A stretch of DNA of 64,000 nucleotides, taken from Parafannyhessea umbonata (GTDB lineage Bacteria > Actinomycetota > Coriobacteriia > Coriobacteriales > Atopobiaceae). How positions within the stretch are numbered: position 1 is the first letter of the stretch; the number at the start of each line of letters is the position of its first letter. The translations under genes and the position numbers were made by a program. Positions 1-7,633 of this stretch are shown piece after piece. Location of the stretch: contig NZ_JABAGR010000004.1 of assembly GCF_012844235.1 (NCBI RefSeq), positions 62,001-126,000 on the forward strand, read 5' to 3'. Below the pieces are notes generated by a model. That model worked only from the letters and a program-made list of their open reading frames with translations. It ran no database searches and was not told the origin of the DNA.

Positions 1-289
1 GAGGAACTTCAACGTTCCTGCGTGGGGAGCGAGCGCAGACCCGCTCCCGGCCTCCGTCGCCACCCTTCCGCAGCCGCAGAACCCCGCAGACCCCGCGGAA
101 GGCGACGCCTTCGTGCGGCAAGGCGCCTCCACTCCGGCTACCTCGCAGCAGCCTGCGCCCGCGGCGGGCGAGAAGAACGAGCCCGCGGGGCAGGAGGGCT
201 CAGCCCAGAATACGGAAGGCGCAGGTGACGACGGCGTGAAAAGCCTGCCCGCCTCCGGCGACACGTACGATTCGCCCCGATTCTTGTAG
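1..289 (+). CDS. C-terminal tail of an unrecognised protein (5' truncated)
   Basis: An open frame (starting at base 2) enters from the left edge and ends at TAG 287-289, giving about 95 residues. It is rich in Pro, Ala, Gly, Gln and Glu, with a GEKNE stretch near residue 57 and the end SGDTYDSPRFL. This is a disordered, low-complexity tail with no catalytic motif. The protein lies upstream of the rpsF cluster on the same strand and is followed by a strong terminator, so it is a separate transcription unit. A penicillin-binding protein tail is one possibility, because such tails are common in that family, but nothing visible proves it. The frame is supported by G/C-rich third positions and by the terminator that follows. 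Confidence 0.6.
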   Translation, partial: RNFNVPAWGASADPLPASVATLPQPQNPADPAEGDAFVRQGASTPATSQQPAPAAGEKNEPAGQEGSAQNTEGAGDDGVKSLPASGDTYDSPRFL

Positions 290-358
290 AGTCCGTGTCG
301 AGGCCTGGGTGAAGTGGCCTCGCGTTTCTCGTCTTCAGGCGTTTTACGTGCACATACG

Positions 359-396
359 TATCCCCGGGCAGGTATCTGCAGCCCGGGGATATTTTT
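359..396 (+). terminator. Rho-independent terminator
   Basis: An 11-bp perfect stem (TATCCCCGGGC with GCCCGGGGATA) and an 11-base loop are followed by a T-run. It sits 70 bases past the stop of the truncated gene and separates it from rpsF. The loop contains the AGGTATCTGCA motif that recurs in other gaps. Confidence 0.85.
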
Positions 397-565
397 CTGC
401 AAGCACCGCCTGCTACGCTTCTTGTGTGGGGAACGTATGGGGAGTCGCGTTTGAGGCGTGATGACGAAGAGTTTGGACGCATCTGTGTTACGATACCAAA
501 TCGACCTTTCCTGCTCCGGATGCACCTTCACTAACCGGAGCCGTTAGCCCAGAGGAGGTGACCAC

Positions 566-859
566 ATGAAGGCTTATGAACTGCTGTATTTTGTCGATCC
601 CGCGGCCACTGAGGAGGCTCGCGCCGGCGCCTCCAAGCGTATTGACGTCGCTGTCACCGAGAACGGCGGCAAGATCGACAACGTCGAGGACTGGGGCAAG
701 CGCAAGCTCGCCTTTGAGATCGACAAGCTCACCGAGGGCGACTACACCCTCGTCGACTTCCACGCAGACCCCGCTCAGATCGCCGAGCTCGATCGCGTTC
801 TCCGCATCAACGATGCGGTGAAGCGCCACATGATCGTGCGTCGCAACGACAGGGACTAG
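566..859 (+). CDS. rpsF: 30S ribosomal protein S6
   Basis: A 97-residue protein of the usual S6 length. It binds the central domain of 16S rRNA as a heterodimer with S18, which is encoded two genes downstream. The start MKAYELLYFVDP, the central WGKRKLAFEI stretch and the IVRRNDRD end fit the family. The ATG at 566 is preceded by a strong AGAGGAGGTGA ribosome binding site. It opens the conserved rpsF-ssb-rpsR run and no gene intervenes. The 170-base upstream gap probably carries the promoter, but I could not fix a convincing -35/-10 pair (TACGAT at 489-494 is a weak -10 candidate). Confidence 0.97.
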   Translation: MKAYELLYFVDPAATEEARAGASKRIDVAVTENGGKIDNVEDWGKRKLAFEIDKLTEGDYTLVDFHADPAQIAELDRVLRINDAVKRHMIVRRNDRD

Positions 860-908
860 TTTTGGAAGTGTGGACGTGCGCGTCCACGGACGAGAGGCGT
901 AAGCAAGC

Positions 909-1391
909 ATGAGTATCAACAGGGTGAACATTTCCGGTAACCTCACTCGTGACCCGGAGCTGCGTTCGACCGCCGGCGGAACCCAGGTTCTTACCTTTGG
1001 CGTTGCCGTCAACGACCGTCGTCGCAACCCGCAGAGCGGCGAGTGGGAGGACGTTCCCAACTACATCGACTGCGTCGTGTTTGGCAACCGTGCCGAACCG
1101 CTCTCCCGTTTCCTCTCAAAGGGCATGAAGGTTGCCATCGAGGGCAAGCTTCGCTGGAGCTCCTGGGAGCGCGATGGGCAGAAGCGTAGCAAGATCGAGG
1201 TAATCGTTGATGAGGTCGAGTTCCTCTCGCCGAGGAACGGCGGCCAGCAGGGCGGTGGCTACCAGCAGAACAACGGCGGTAACTACCAGAACTACTCTGC
1301 TCCCGCACCCGCTCGTGCTCCCGAGCCCTCCCGTCCCCCCGTCCAGACCCCGCCCAGCGCGGACATCTACGACGAGGACATCCCGTTCTAG
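909..1391 (+). CDS. ssb: Single-stranded DNA-binding protein
   Basis: A 160-residue SSB. Residues 1 to about 110 form the OB fold (start MSINRVNISGNLTRDPELR), followed by a flexible Gly/Gln/Asn/Pro linker. The acidic tip DEDIPF is the known docking site for replication and repair partners. It protects single-stranded DNA during replication and recombination. It lies 49 bases after rpsF and 54 bases before rpsR, so the three are almost certainly co-transcribed, as in most bacteria. The length is normal and no truncation is seen. Confidence 0.97.
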   Translation: MSINRVNISGNLTRDPELRSTAGGTQVLTFGVAVNDRRRNPQSGEWEDVPNYIDCVVFGNRAEPLSRFLSKGMKVAIEGKLRWSSWERDGQKRSKIEVIVDEVEFLSPRNGGQQGGGYQQNNGGNYQNYSAPAPARAPEPSRPPVQTPPSADIYDEDIPF

Positions 1392-1445
1392 GATTCAAGA
1401 AGGCGGCCAGCGAAAGCACGGTCGTCGTAAGAAAGGCAAAAAGAC

Positions 1446-1718
1446 ATGGCTAAGCAAAGGCAAGTTGAACAGCGCCAGCCGCGTCGCAAGTATTGCCAGT
1501 TCTGCAAGGAGGACGTCGAGTTCATCGACTACAAGGACACGCAGCTCCTCCGCAAGTACATGACCGACCGTGGCAAGATCAAGCCCCGTCGCGTCACTGG
1601 CGCCTGCACGCAGCATCAGCACGACATCGCGGTCGCTATCAAGCGCGCCCGCGAGATGGCACTCCTGCCGTACACCGTCACCGTGGTTTCCAGCCGTGGT
1701 GGCCGCAACCGCGGCTAG
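1446..1718 (+). CDS. rpsR: 30S ribosomal protein S18
   Basis: A 90-residue S18 that pairs with S6 on the 30S platform. The core matches the family: RRKYCQFC near residues 13-20, then [18 protein letters not shown] and an Arg-rich C-terminus. C17 and C20, plus C53 with nearby His residues, suggest a zinc-binding (C+) type of S18. Many bacteria also carry a cysteine-free S18 used in zinc starvation; only this copy is in the window. It is the third gene of the rpsF operon. Confidence 0.96.
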   Translation: MAKQRQVEQRQPRRKYCQFCKEDVEFIDYKDTQLLRKYMTDRGKIKPRRVTGACTQHQHDIAVAIKRAREMALLPYTVTVVSSRGGRNRG

Positions 1719-1746
1719 GTAGCCTCTAGAGAAGGACGCAGCTCTT

Positions 1747-2784
1747 TTGAACGACACTTCCGAAAACGGTCGTCCGGTGGCTCCCGAGGGGTTTGACGGC
1801 TCCAAAGGCGCGCACGACGCCCGAGAAGTGGCGGAAGGACCGAGTTCCACCCAAGGTGGTCTCGCCTGGATTCTGGTCGGCGCGGCATGCATGCTCGTGG
1901 GAATCGATTTCGCGTGTGTGCTCGTTGCGTACGGAATCGGCCTTTCGGAATCGAACGGGAAAGGGGCCAGGCGGACGGCGTTTGTCGTTGCCTGCCTCGC
2001 CTCCATCCTCGTTTGCGTTCTGGTCGATCCCAAGCAGATACCCTATGTGCTCATCGGGTGTCTGACGGCCTGGGTCTTCTCTGCAGACGGTTCGGATGCA
2101 GAGGCCTCCACTGGCTGGAAGTGCTTTGCCGTCGCGGCGATAGCGCTTGCGATGGCAGGTACCGACGCGGTGTTCGCCTACCTGAACAACACGTCTCTTC
2201 CCGCCGCCATGGACGGCGCGATACGGACGTACGCGAGGGAGGCGGGACAGTCTGCGAGCGCGAACATGCGCGAGCAGCTGACCGCGGTGGTGGCGTTGGC
2301 CAAGACCTACTGGCCGATGGCGTTCCTGAGCAACGCCATCGTCGAGGCGCTCTGCTCTCACATTGGCGGGAGCCTCGCGGCAAGAAAGAGGAACGCGCGC
2401 ACCAATCGCACGTTCTCCTTGTTTGACGTGCCGGCATGGGTCGCGGTGCTCTTCATCGTCGGGGTTGCGGCGAGCCTCCTAAGCTCGCAGCTGCCTGCCT
2501 GGTCCTCCCAGGTGAAGATGGTGGGGGAGAACGTCCTCACGGCAGCCAGGGTGGCCCTGTTCCTACAGGGCGCGGCCGTGGCGACGTGGTACACGAAGAA
2601 GGCTGGCTTCGGCCCCATAACGCAGGGACTGACGCTTGTTGCGGCGTTCTATCTTGAGGTGTCATTCTTGTTAGTGAGCGTTGTGGGATTGGTCGACGTA
2701 GTCGCGGCGAACTTCCGCGGCCTTCCGCGCAAGCGGGGGAATGCGCGGCCAAAGGATCCCAAAGTGAGCAAAGAGTCGGCCTAG
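1747..2784 (+). CDS. DUF2232 (YybS-like) polytopic membrane protein
   Basis: A 345-residue integral membrane protein. It starts at TTG 1747 after GAGAAGGACGCAG, so the start is only fairly sure. The first 35 residues are hydrophilic. Hydrophobic segments follow near residues 38-65, 78-115, 125-150, 190-210, 230-250 and 290-325. The C-terminal VVGLVDVVAANFR stretch resembles the end of the DUF2232 family. YybS-type genes commonly lie beside rplI and dnaB, and this one sits between rpsR and rplI. Its biochemical role is not known. A substrate-binding role in an ECF-like transporter has been suggested for relatives, but nothing here tests it. Confidence 0.8.
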   Translation: MNDTSENGRPVAPEGFDGSKGAHDAREVAEGPSSTQGGLAWILVGAACMLVGIDFACVLVAYGIGLSESNGKGARRTAFVVACLASILVCVLVDPKQIPYVLIGCLTAWVFSADGSDAEASTGWKCFAVAAIALAMAGTDAVFAYLNNTSLPAAMDGAIRTYAREAGQSASANMREQLTAVVALAKTYWPMAFLSNAIVEALCSHIGGSLAARKRNARTNRTFSLFDVPAWVAVLFIVGVAASLLSSQLPAWSSQVKMVGENVLTAARVALFLQGAAVATWYTKKAGFGPITQGLTLVAAFYLEVSFLLVSVVGLVDVVAANFRGLPRKRGNARPKDPKVSKESA

Positions 2785-2807
2785 GCCGACCAACAAAAGG
2801 AGTTCCC

Positions 2808-3341
2808 ATGAAAGTCATCCTTCTGGGTGAGCTCAGGGGCAAGGGCGGCGAGGGCGACATCGTAGAGGTCGCTCAGGGCTATGCGGAGAACTATCTGTTC
2901 CCCCAGAAGATCGCTCAGCCTGCCACCCCGGGCAACATCAAGCAGCTTGAGGAGCGCCGCCACAACATCGAGAAGCGCGAGGAGAAGCGCATCGCCGATG
3001 CCAACGCGACGAAGGCCAAGCTCGACGACCAGACAATCGTGATCGACGCCAAGGTTGGCGAGAACAACCAGCTCTTCGGCGCCGTTACCGCAGCGCAGAT
3101 CGCGGACGCCATCAAGGCCCAGCTCGGCGTCGAGGTCGACCGCAAGCGCATCGCGACCGGCGGTGCCATCAAGACCGCCGGCGCCCACGTCGTCGACGTC
3201 AACTTCTACCGCGAGATCGGCTCCAAGGTCACCGTCATGGTCGGCACCCCCGTCGAGGAGGAGCCTGCCGAGGAGCCCGAGGCCGAGAAGGCCGAGGACG
3301 CCGAGGCCACCGAGGCACCTGCCGAGGAGTCTGCGGAGTAG
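2808..3341 (+). CDS. rplI: 50S ribosomal protein L9 with acidic C-terminal extension
   Basis: A 177-residue L9; the usual length is about 150. The N-domain (MKVILLGELRGKGGEGDIVEV), connecting helix and C-domain (to about residue 148) are intact. L9 binds 23S rRNA near the L1 stalk and helps restrain frame slippage. The last 28 or so residues are an added Glu/Ala/Pro tail (EEEPAEEPEAEKAEDAEATE...), probably disordered. The ATG at 2808 follows AAAAGGAG. It lies 23 bases after the DUF2232 gene and is the last gene before the terminator at 3449. Confidence 0.95.
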   Translation: MKVILLGELRGKGGEGDIVEVAQGYAENYLFPQKIAQPATPGNIKQLEERRHNIEKREEKRIADANATKAKLDDQTIVIDAKVGENNQLFGAVTAAQIADAIKAQLGVEVDRKRIATGGAIKTAGAHVVDVNFYREIGSKVTVMVGTPVEEEPAEEPEAEKAEDAEATEAPAEESAE

Positions 3342-3392
3342 CGTTCCCGCACCCAGGCCCGATTGACGGCCCTAGCAGGGGATTTCAACAAT

Positions 3393-3570
3393 ACTTGCAG
3401 GTAGAGGGGTTGTCGTGAGAGCCTGGCCAGCACATACGTGCGCCATACGGGCCGCCCGAACATGCTTTCGTTCGGGCGGCCCTTTTCTCGCCGCGAGGGC
3501 ATAACGCGCCGTCTACCTGCAGAAATGTCCTGTTTTCGCAGGTAGAGGGTGGTGTATGGGGAGCCAGGGC
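3393..3570. repeat. Imperfect direct repeats with inverted copies of GCAGGTAG
   Basis: Two copies of about 35 bases start at 3395 and 3535. They share GCAGGTAGAGGG, then a spaced GT-GT, then GAGCC-GG. A reverse copy, TCTACCTGCA, lies at 3512-3521 and can pair with GCAGGTAGA at 3538-3546. The block surrounds the rplI terminator. Related GCAGGT/TTTCTGCA motifs occur in other gaps (371-380, 31498-31512, 37939-37951). The function is unknown. Confidence 0.55.
3449..3486 (+). terminator. Rho-independent terminator of the rpsF-rplI operon
   Basis: A 13-bp stem (GGGCCGCCCGAAC with GTTCGGGCGGCCC) and an 8-base loop are followed by TTTTCTCGCC. The T-run merges into the recurrent TTCTCGCC octamer. Confidence 0.85.
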
Positions 3571-3632
3571 ATTTCTCGCCCGGAGTCCCGCCTTGTGAGG
3601 AGAAATGTTGAAAACGCAAACCTCGAAAATTT

Positions 3633-3703
3633 CCCAAATTTGTTGAAAACTAAGAAAAGTGAAGAAAGGCCCGCTCGTGGCGCCTAGCTATCAACAAATT
3701 GGG
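3633..3703. promoter_or_regulatory. AT-rich inverted repeat upstream of dnaB
   Basis: Arms CCCAAATTTGTTGA (3633-3646) and TCAACAAATTGGG (3691-3703) are inverted copies 44 bases apart. They lie in the only clearly AT-rich stretch near here (about 3600-3665). GTTGAAAAC occurs at 3608 and again at 3642. A TTGACA hexamer lies at 3735-3740 without a good -10 at normal spacing. TAGAAT at 3792-3797 could be a -10 box. A regulator site or structured leader for dnaB is plausible. Confidence 0.45.
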
Positions 3704-3834
3704 TCGTAGCCCCCGATGGTGGCCGCAGACGGGCTTGACAAATCTCCGAAGGCTTCACTCAACCTCAATCTGCGGACGGACGGCTACGTTCTAGAATGAG
3801 TGGACCGTGGCAATCAGACGAGGAGCGCAGGGAC

Positions 3835-5229
3835 ATGTCCGACAACCAATACGACAACTACTCCGGCTCCGGAGGTCCGCTTCCGGGTGGGGGCGTGATG
3901 CCGCAGGACCTTGCCGCCGAGAAGAGCATCCTCTCGGCGATGCTGCTCTCCCAGGAGGTGCTGCAGGAGTGCCTCGTCGCGCTGAACGAGGACGACTTCT
4001 ACCTCTACTCGCACAAGGCGATATTCCGCGCGATGAACGAGCTGTTCGACCGCGGCCAGGTGGTGGACCCCGTATCCCTTGCGGACCACCTCAGGAGCAC
4101 GGGCAACCTGGACAAGGTCGGCGGGATGGCGTACATCCTCGACCTCAACACGAACTCGTTCTCGCTCGCGAGCTGGCAGCACCACGTCGAGATCCTGCAC
4201 AGGGACGCGACGCTGCGCGCCATCATCGACGCCTCCTCCAAGATCACGGCGCTTGCGTTTGACGCGCCGGAGGACACGAAGGAGGTCGTGGACACCGCGG
4301 AGAACCTGCTCCTTGGAGTCACGAACCGCGAGATCGGCGACAGCTACTCCACGCTCACGGAGGTCATGGGCGACCTCTACACCGAGCTGGGCGAGATGTG
4401 CCAGAACCCGGACGGCACGCTGGGAGTCTCGACGGGCTACCCGGGAATCGACGCGTGCCTGCAGGGCCTGCGACCCGGGCAGATGGTCGTCATCGGCGCG
4501 CGACCCGGCGTAGGAAAGACGTCGTTCGCGCTGAACCTCGCCGTCAACGCGGCGGCCGCGGGCGCGAGCGTCGCGTTCTTCTCGCTCGAGATGAGCAAGA
4601 CCGAGATCGCGCAGCGCCTGCTGTCCGCGCAGGCCAAGATCCCGCTTTCCGCCATCCGCGGCGCGAAGATAAAGGACGACCAGTGGGGCACCATCCTGGA
4701 CGCGACCCGCGACCTTTCCCAGCTGGACATCCTGATCGACGACACGCCCGGCACGACGGTGACGGAGATCCGCGCGAAGGCGCGCCGCATGCTGAAGGAC
4801 AAGCCCAAGGGCATGGTCATGGTCGACTACCTGCAGCTGCTCTCGCCGCCGTCCGGGGGCCACCGCGCGGACAGCCGTGCGACCGAGGTCTCGGAGATGT
4901 CGCGTGGCATCAAGATCATGGCGAAGGACCTCGAGGTGCCCGTCATCGCGCTGTCGCAGCTGAACCGTCAGGTAACGGACCGCAAGGGTCAGCGCCCGCA
5001 GCTGTCCGACCTGCGCGAGTCCGGCTCCATCGAGCAGGACGCCGACATCGTCATCCTGCTTGACCGCTCCATGACCGAGGAGGAGGCCGCGCGCGACGAC
5101 CGCCCGGACATGAACGTGACGGAATTCATCATCGCGAAGAACCGCTCCGGCCCGCTGAACATCGTGCCGCTCATGTTCCTGCCCGGCTCCACCAAGTTCG
5201 TCGAGGTGGACACCAGGCACGGCGACTAG
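3835..5229 (+). CDS. dnaB: Replicative DNA helicase DnaB
   Basis: The hexameric helicase that unwinds DNA ahead of the replisome. From ATG 3835 it is 464 residues. This start has GAGGAG nine bases upstream, whereas the in-frame ATG at 3796 overlaps a TAGAAT box and lacks a ribosome site. A short Gly/Ser tail leads into the N-terminal domain (PQDLAAEKSILSAML). The RecA-like domain carries Walker A GARPGVGKTSFAL, Walker B MVMVDYLQLL, and the SQLNRQV and GSIEQDADIV motifs. No intein is present. It follows rplI, as in many bacteria, but has its own 490-base upstream region. Confidence 0.97.
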   Translation: MSDNQYDNYSGSGGPLPGGGVMPQDLAAEKSILSAMLLSQEVLQECLVALNEDDFYLYSHKAIFRAMNELFDRGQVVDPVSLADHLRSTGNLDKVGGMAYILDLNTNSFSLASWQHHVEILHRDATLRAIIDASSKITALAFDAPEDTKEVVDTAENLLLGVTNREIGDSYSTLTEVMGDLYTELGEMCQNPDGTLGVSTGYPGIDACLQGLRPGQMVVIGARPGVGKTSFALNLAVNAAAAGASVAFFSLEMSKTEIAQRLLSAQAKIPLSAIRGAKIKDDQWGTILDATRDLSQLDILIDDTPGTTVTEIRAKARRMLKDKPKGMVMVDYLQLLSPPSGGHRADSRATEVSEMSRGIKIMAKDLEVPVIALSQLNRQVTDRKGQRPQLSDLRESGSIEQDADIVILLDRSMTEEEAARDDRPDMNVTEFIIAKNRSGPLNIVPLMFLPGSTKFVEVDTRHGD

Positions 5230-5278
5230 TGGCCCGGCCATCCGTAGAGATGCGTTGAGAGTCTCAAACATAGGTAAC

Positions 5279-5313
5279 GAGAAGAACGGGAAGTCCTTCT
5301 CGTGGCCTATACT
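5279..5313 (+). promoter_or_regulatory. Hairpin and candidate -10 box upstream of purA
   Basis: CGAGAAG (5279-5285) and CTTCTCG (5296-5302) form an inverted pair of the motif that recurs through the window. TATACT at 5308-5313 is a good -10 candidate 59 bases before the purA start, but no recognisable -35 is at 16-18 bases. The hairpin may also end dnaB transcription. Confidence 0.4.
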
Positions 5314-5371
5314 GAGACTGCCGGCGCCACGGCGCCGCGACACGTGAACATGACCCGACAGGGAGGATGCA

Positions 5372-6652
5372 ATGCCTGCAACAGTTCTGGTTGGCACACA
5401 GTGGGGCGATGAGGGCAAGGGTAAGGTCACGGACCTTATCTCCGGCGACTACGACGTCGTCTGCCGCTACGCCGGCGGCGCGAACGCCGGCCACACAGTC
5501 ATCGCGAACGGGCACAAGCTCGCCCTGCACCAGGTTCCCTCCGGCGTGATGTACAAGGGCACCTATCCCGTCATCGGCAACGGCTGCATCGTCGACCCGG
5601 AGGTCCTGCTCGGCGAGGTCGACGTGCTCGAGGGCCAGGGCATCTCGTGCGCAGACCTCAAGATCTCCGGCAACGCGCACATCGTGATGCCGTACCACAA
5701 GGACCTGGACGGCGCGCACGAGAAGAAGCTCGGCAAGAACCTCATCGGCACCACGAAGCGCGGCGTAGGCCCCTGCTACATGGACAAGATGAACCGCACC
5801 GGCCTTCGCATCCAGGACATGCTGGACGAGAAGATCTTCCGCGAGAAGCTGGACGCGGCCCTTGCGTACACCAACCCCATCCTCGAGAAGGTCTACGACC
5901 TCCCGACCTACACGGTCGACCAGATCTGCGAGTCGTACCTGCCGTTTGCCGAGCGCATCCGCCCGTACATCGTGGAGAGCTCGCTCTTCCTGAACGAGCA
6001 GCTCGAGGCCGGCAAGAACATCCTGTTCGAGGGCGCGCAGGCCACCATGCTCGACATCGACCACGGCACCTACCCGTTCGTCACCTCCTCCAACTGCACC
6101 GCGGGCGGCGCGGTCACGGGGTCCGGCGTCGGCCCCACCCAGATCAAGCGCGTGCTGGGCGTCGCGAAGGCGTACCTCACCCGCGTGGGCTCCGGCCCGT
6201 TCCCGACGGAGCTGTTTGACGAGGTGGGCGACAAGCTGGGCGAGGTCGGCCACGAGTATGGCGTGACCACCGGCCGTAAGCGCCGCTGCGGATGGTACGA
6301 CGGCGTCGTCGTGAACTACGCCGCCCGCGTCAACGGCCTCACGGACCTCGCGATCACGAAGCTGGACGTCCTGGGCTGCCTGGACGAGATCAAGGTCTGC
6401 GTCGCGTACGAGTGCGACGGCAAGCGCTACACCACCGTGCCGGAGCACCAGAGCGTCTTCTATCACGCGAAGCCCGTGTACGAGACCCTCCCCGGCTGGA
6501 AGTGCGACATCTCCGGCGTTCGCAACTTCTACCAGCTCCCGCGCGAGGCGAAGGACTACGTCGACTTCCTCGAGCAGCTCGCGGGCGTGCGCGTCTCCAT
6601 CATCACCGTCGGCCCCGATCGCGACCAGACGATCGACCGCTACTGGAAGTAG
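5372..6652 (+). CDS. purA: Adenylosuccinate synthetase
   Basis: Converts IMP, aspartate and GTP to adenylosuccinate, the first step from IMP to AMP. It has 426 residues, the normal length. The N-terminal signature VGTQWGDEGKGKVTDL includes the catalytic Asp and the GTP loop. NAGHTV and the GTTKRGVGPCY segment contact the nucleotide, and TTGRKRRCGWYD lies near the aspartate-binding loop. ATG 5372 follows GGGAGG. degV starts seven bases after the stop. It is one of five purine genes on this strand between 5 and 14 kb. Confidence 0.97.
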   Translation: MPATVLVGTQWGDEGKGKVTDLISGDYDVVCRYAGGANAGHTVIANGHKLALHQVPSGVMYKGTYPVIGNGCIVDPEVLLGEVDVLEGQGISCADLKISGNAHIVMPYHKDLDGAHEKKLGKNLIGTTKRGVGPCYMDKMNRTGLRIQDMLDEKIFREKLDAALAYTNPILEKVYDLPTYTVDQICESYLPFAERIRPYIVESSLFLNEQLEAGKNILFEGAQATMLDIDHGTYPFVTSSNCTAGGAVTGSGVGPTQIKRVLGVAKAYLTRVGSGPFPTELFDEVGDKLGEVGHEYGVTTGRKRRCGWYDGVVVNYAARVNGLTDLAITKLDVLGCLDEIKVCVAYECDGKRYTTVPEHQSVFYHAKPVYETLPGWKCDISGVRNFYQLPREAKDYVDFLEQLAGVRVSIITVGPDRDQTIDRYWK

Positions 6653-6658
6653 GCCAGC

Positions 6659-7600
6659 GTGACCGCCAGCACTTCCAACAGAAAGTTCGCGATAGTGTGC
6701 GATAGCGCGTGCGACCTCCCCCTCTCCACGCTGGAGAGGGCGGGGGTCGCCCTCGTACCGCTCATCGTGCGCATGGGGCACGAGCAGTACCGCGACTGCC
6801 TCGACATCGACACCCCCACGTTCTACCGCGAGTACACCAAGCACCGCGGCCAGATCAACACCTACTCGCCGTCCGAGGTCGACTTCCTGACCGTGTACCA
6901 GGCCCTTGCGGAGCAGGGGTGCGAGCACATCGTCTCGCTGCACGTCTCGTCCCAGATGAGGGACGTGTGCGAGGTCGCGCGCAGCGCCGTCTCGAAGGTG
7001 CAGGGCGCGCGCGTCACGGTGATCGACACCCACGCGGCCTCGGCGGAGTACGCGCTCGTGTTCGCGCGGCTCGTGCTGGACAGGAACGCCGGTATGGACT
7101 CCTACGAGGCCGTGGAGCGCGCGCAGGCGTTGTCCGCGGCGTCGCGCATGCTCATGGTCCCCACGGCGGACGCCAATCCGTCAAACGGCATCGGCCACAA
7201 GCGCGGCGGCATACTCGGCCACATGAGCCAGCTGCAGCGCCGCGCGCTCGGCGTGCGCGGCCTCGTCAAGATCACGCCCGACGGCCAAGCGGAGGAGATC
7301 ACCACCTCCTCTGACACGGCGCGTCTCGCGGGCGTGCTCGCGCGCACGCTCAGCCGCTACTCCGCAAAGGTCGGGCCCATCACGTACGCCGAGGTCTACT
7401 CCGGCGACCCCAAGGTCCTGCAGAAGCTCGAGAAGCCGCTCGACACGAACGAGTTCGAGTCCGCCTGCGCCACGCGTCTCAGGGCCAACCCCTCCACCTG
7501 CGCCCAGATCGGCGTCGGCGCCGTGGGAATCGCCTATGCGCCCGCATCGCTCATCACCGCCGAGGAGGCATCCTCGATCCTTCAGGCACGTCAGGCCTAA
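6659..7600 (+). CDS. DegV family fatty-acid-binding protein
   Basis: A 313-residue protein of the DegV fold. Family members bind a fatty acid between two domains; some (FakB) present it to the FakA kinase for phospholipid synthesis. The start is GTG 6659, seven bases after purA, so the two are likely co-transcribed. The family motifs are the N-terminal VCDSACDLP, TYSPSEVDF (the usual T-SQPS loop), LHVSSQMRD, and VIDTHAASAEYAL. FakA is not in the window, so a role as FakB is inference. Confidence 0.88.
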   Translation: MTASTSNRKFAIVCDSACDLPLSTLERAGVALVPLIVRMGHEQYRDCLDIDTPTFYREYTKHRGQINTYSPSEVDFLTVYQALAEQGCEHIVSLHVSSQMRDVCEVARSAVSKVQGARVTVIDTHAASAEYALVFARLVLDRNAGMDSYEAVERAQALSAASRMLMVPTADANPSNGIGHKRGGILGHMSQLQRRALGVRGLVKITPDGQAEEITTSSDTARLAGVLARTLSRYSAKVGPITYAEVYSGDPKVLQKLEKPLDTNEFESACATRLRANPSTCAQIGVGAVGIAYAPASLITAEEASSILQARQA

Positions 7601-7633
7601 GGCCACATTCACGTCTAGCCCAAGGAGGGCACC

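Noticed and set aside
5264-7033. Very long minus-strand ORFs opposite purA, dnaB, adhE and other genes
   Set aside because: They are antisense shadows caused by high GC: Arg/Val/Leu/His-rich translations with no motifs, opposite well-recognised genes.
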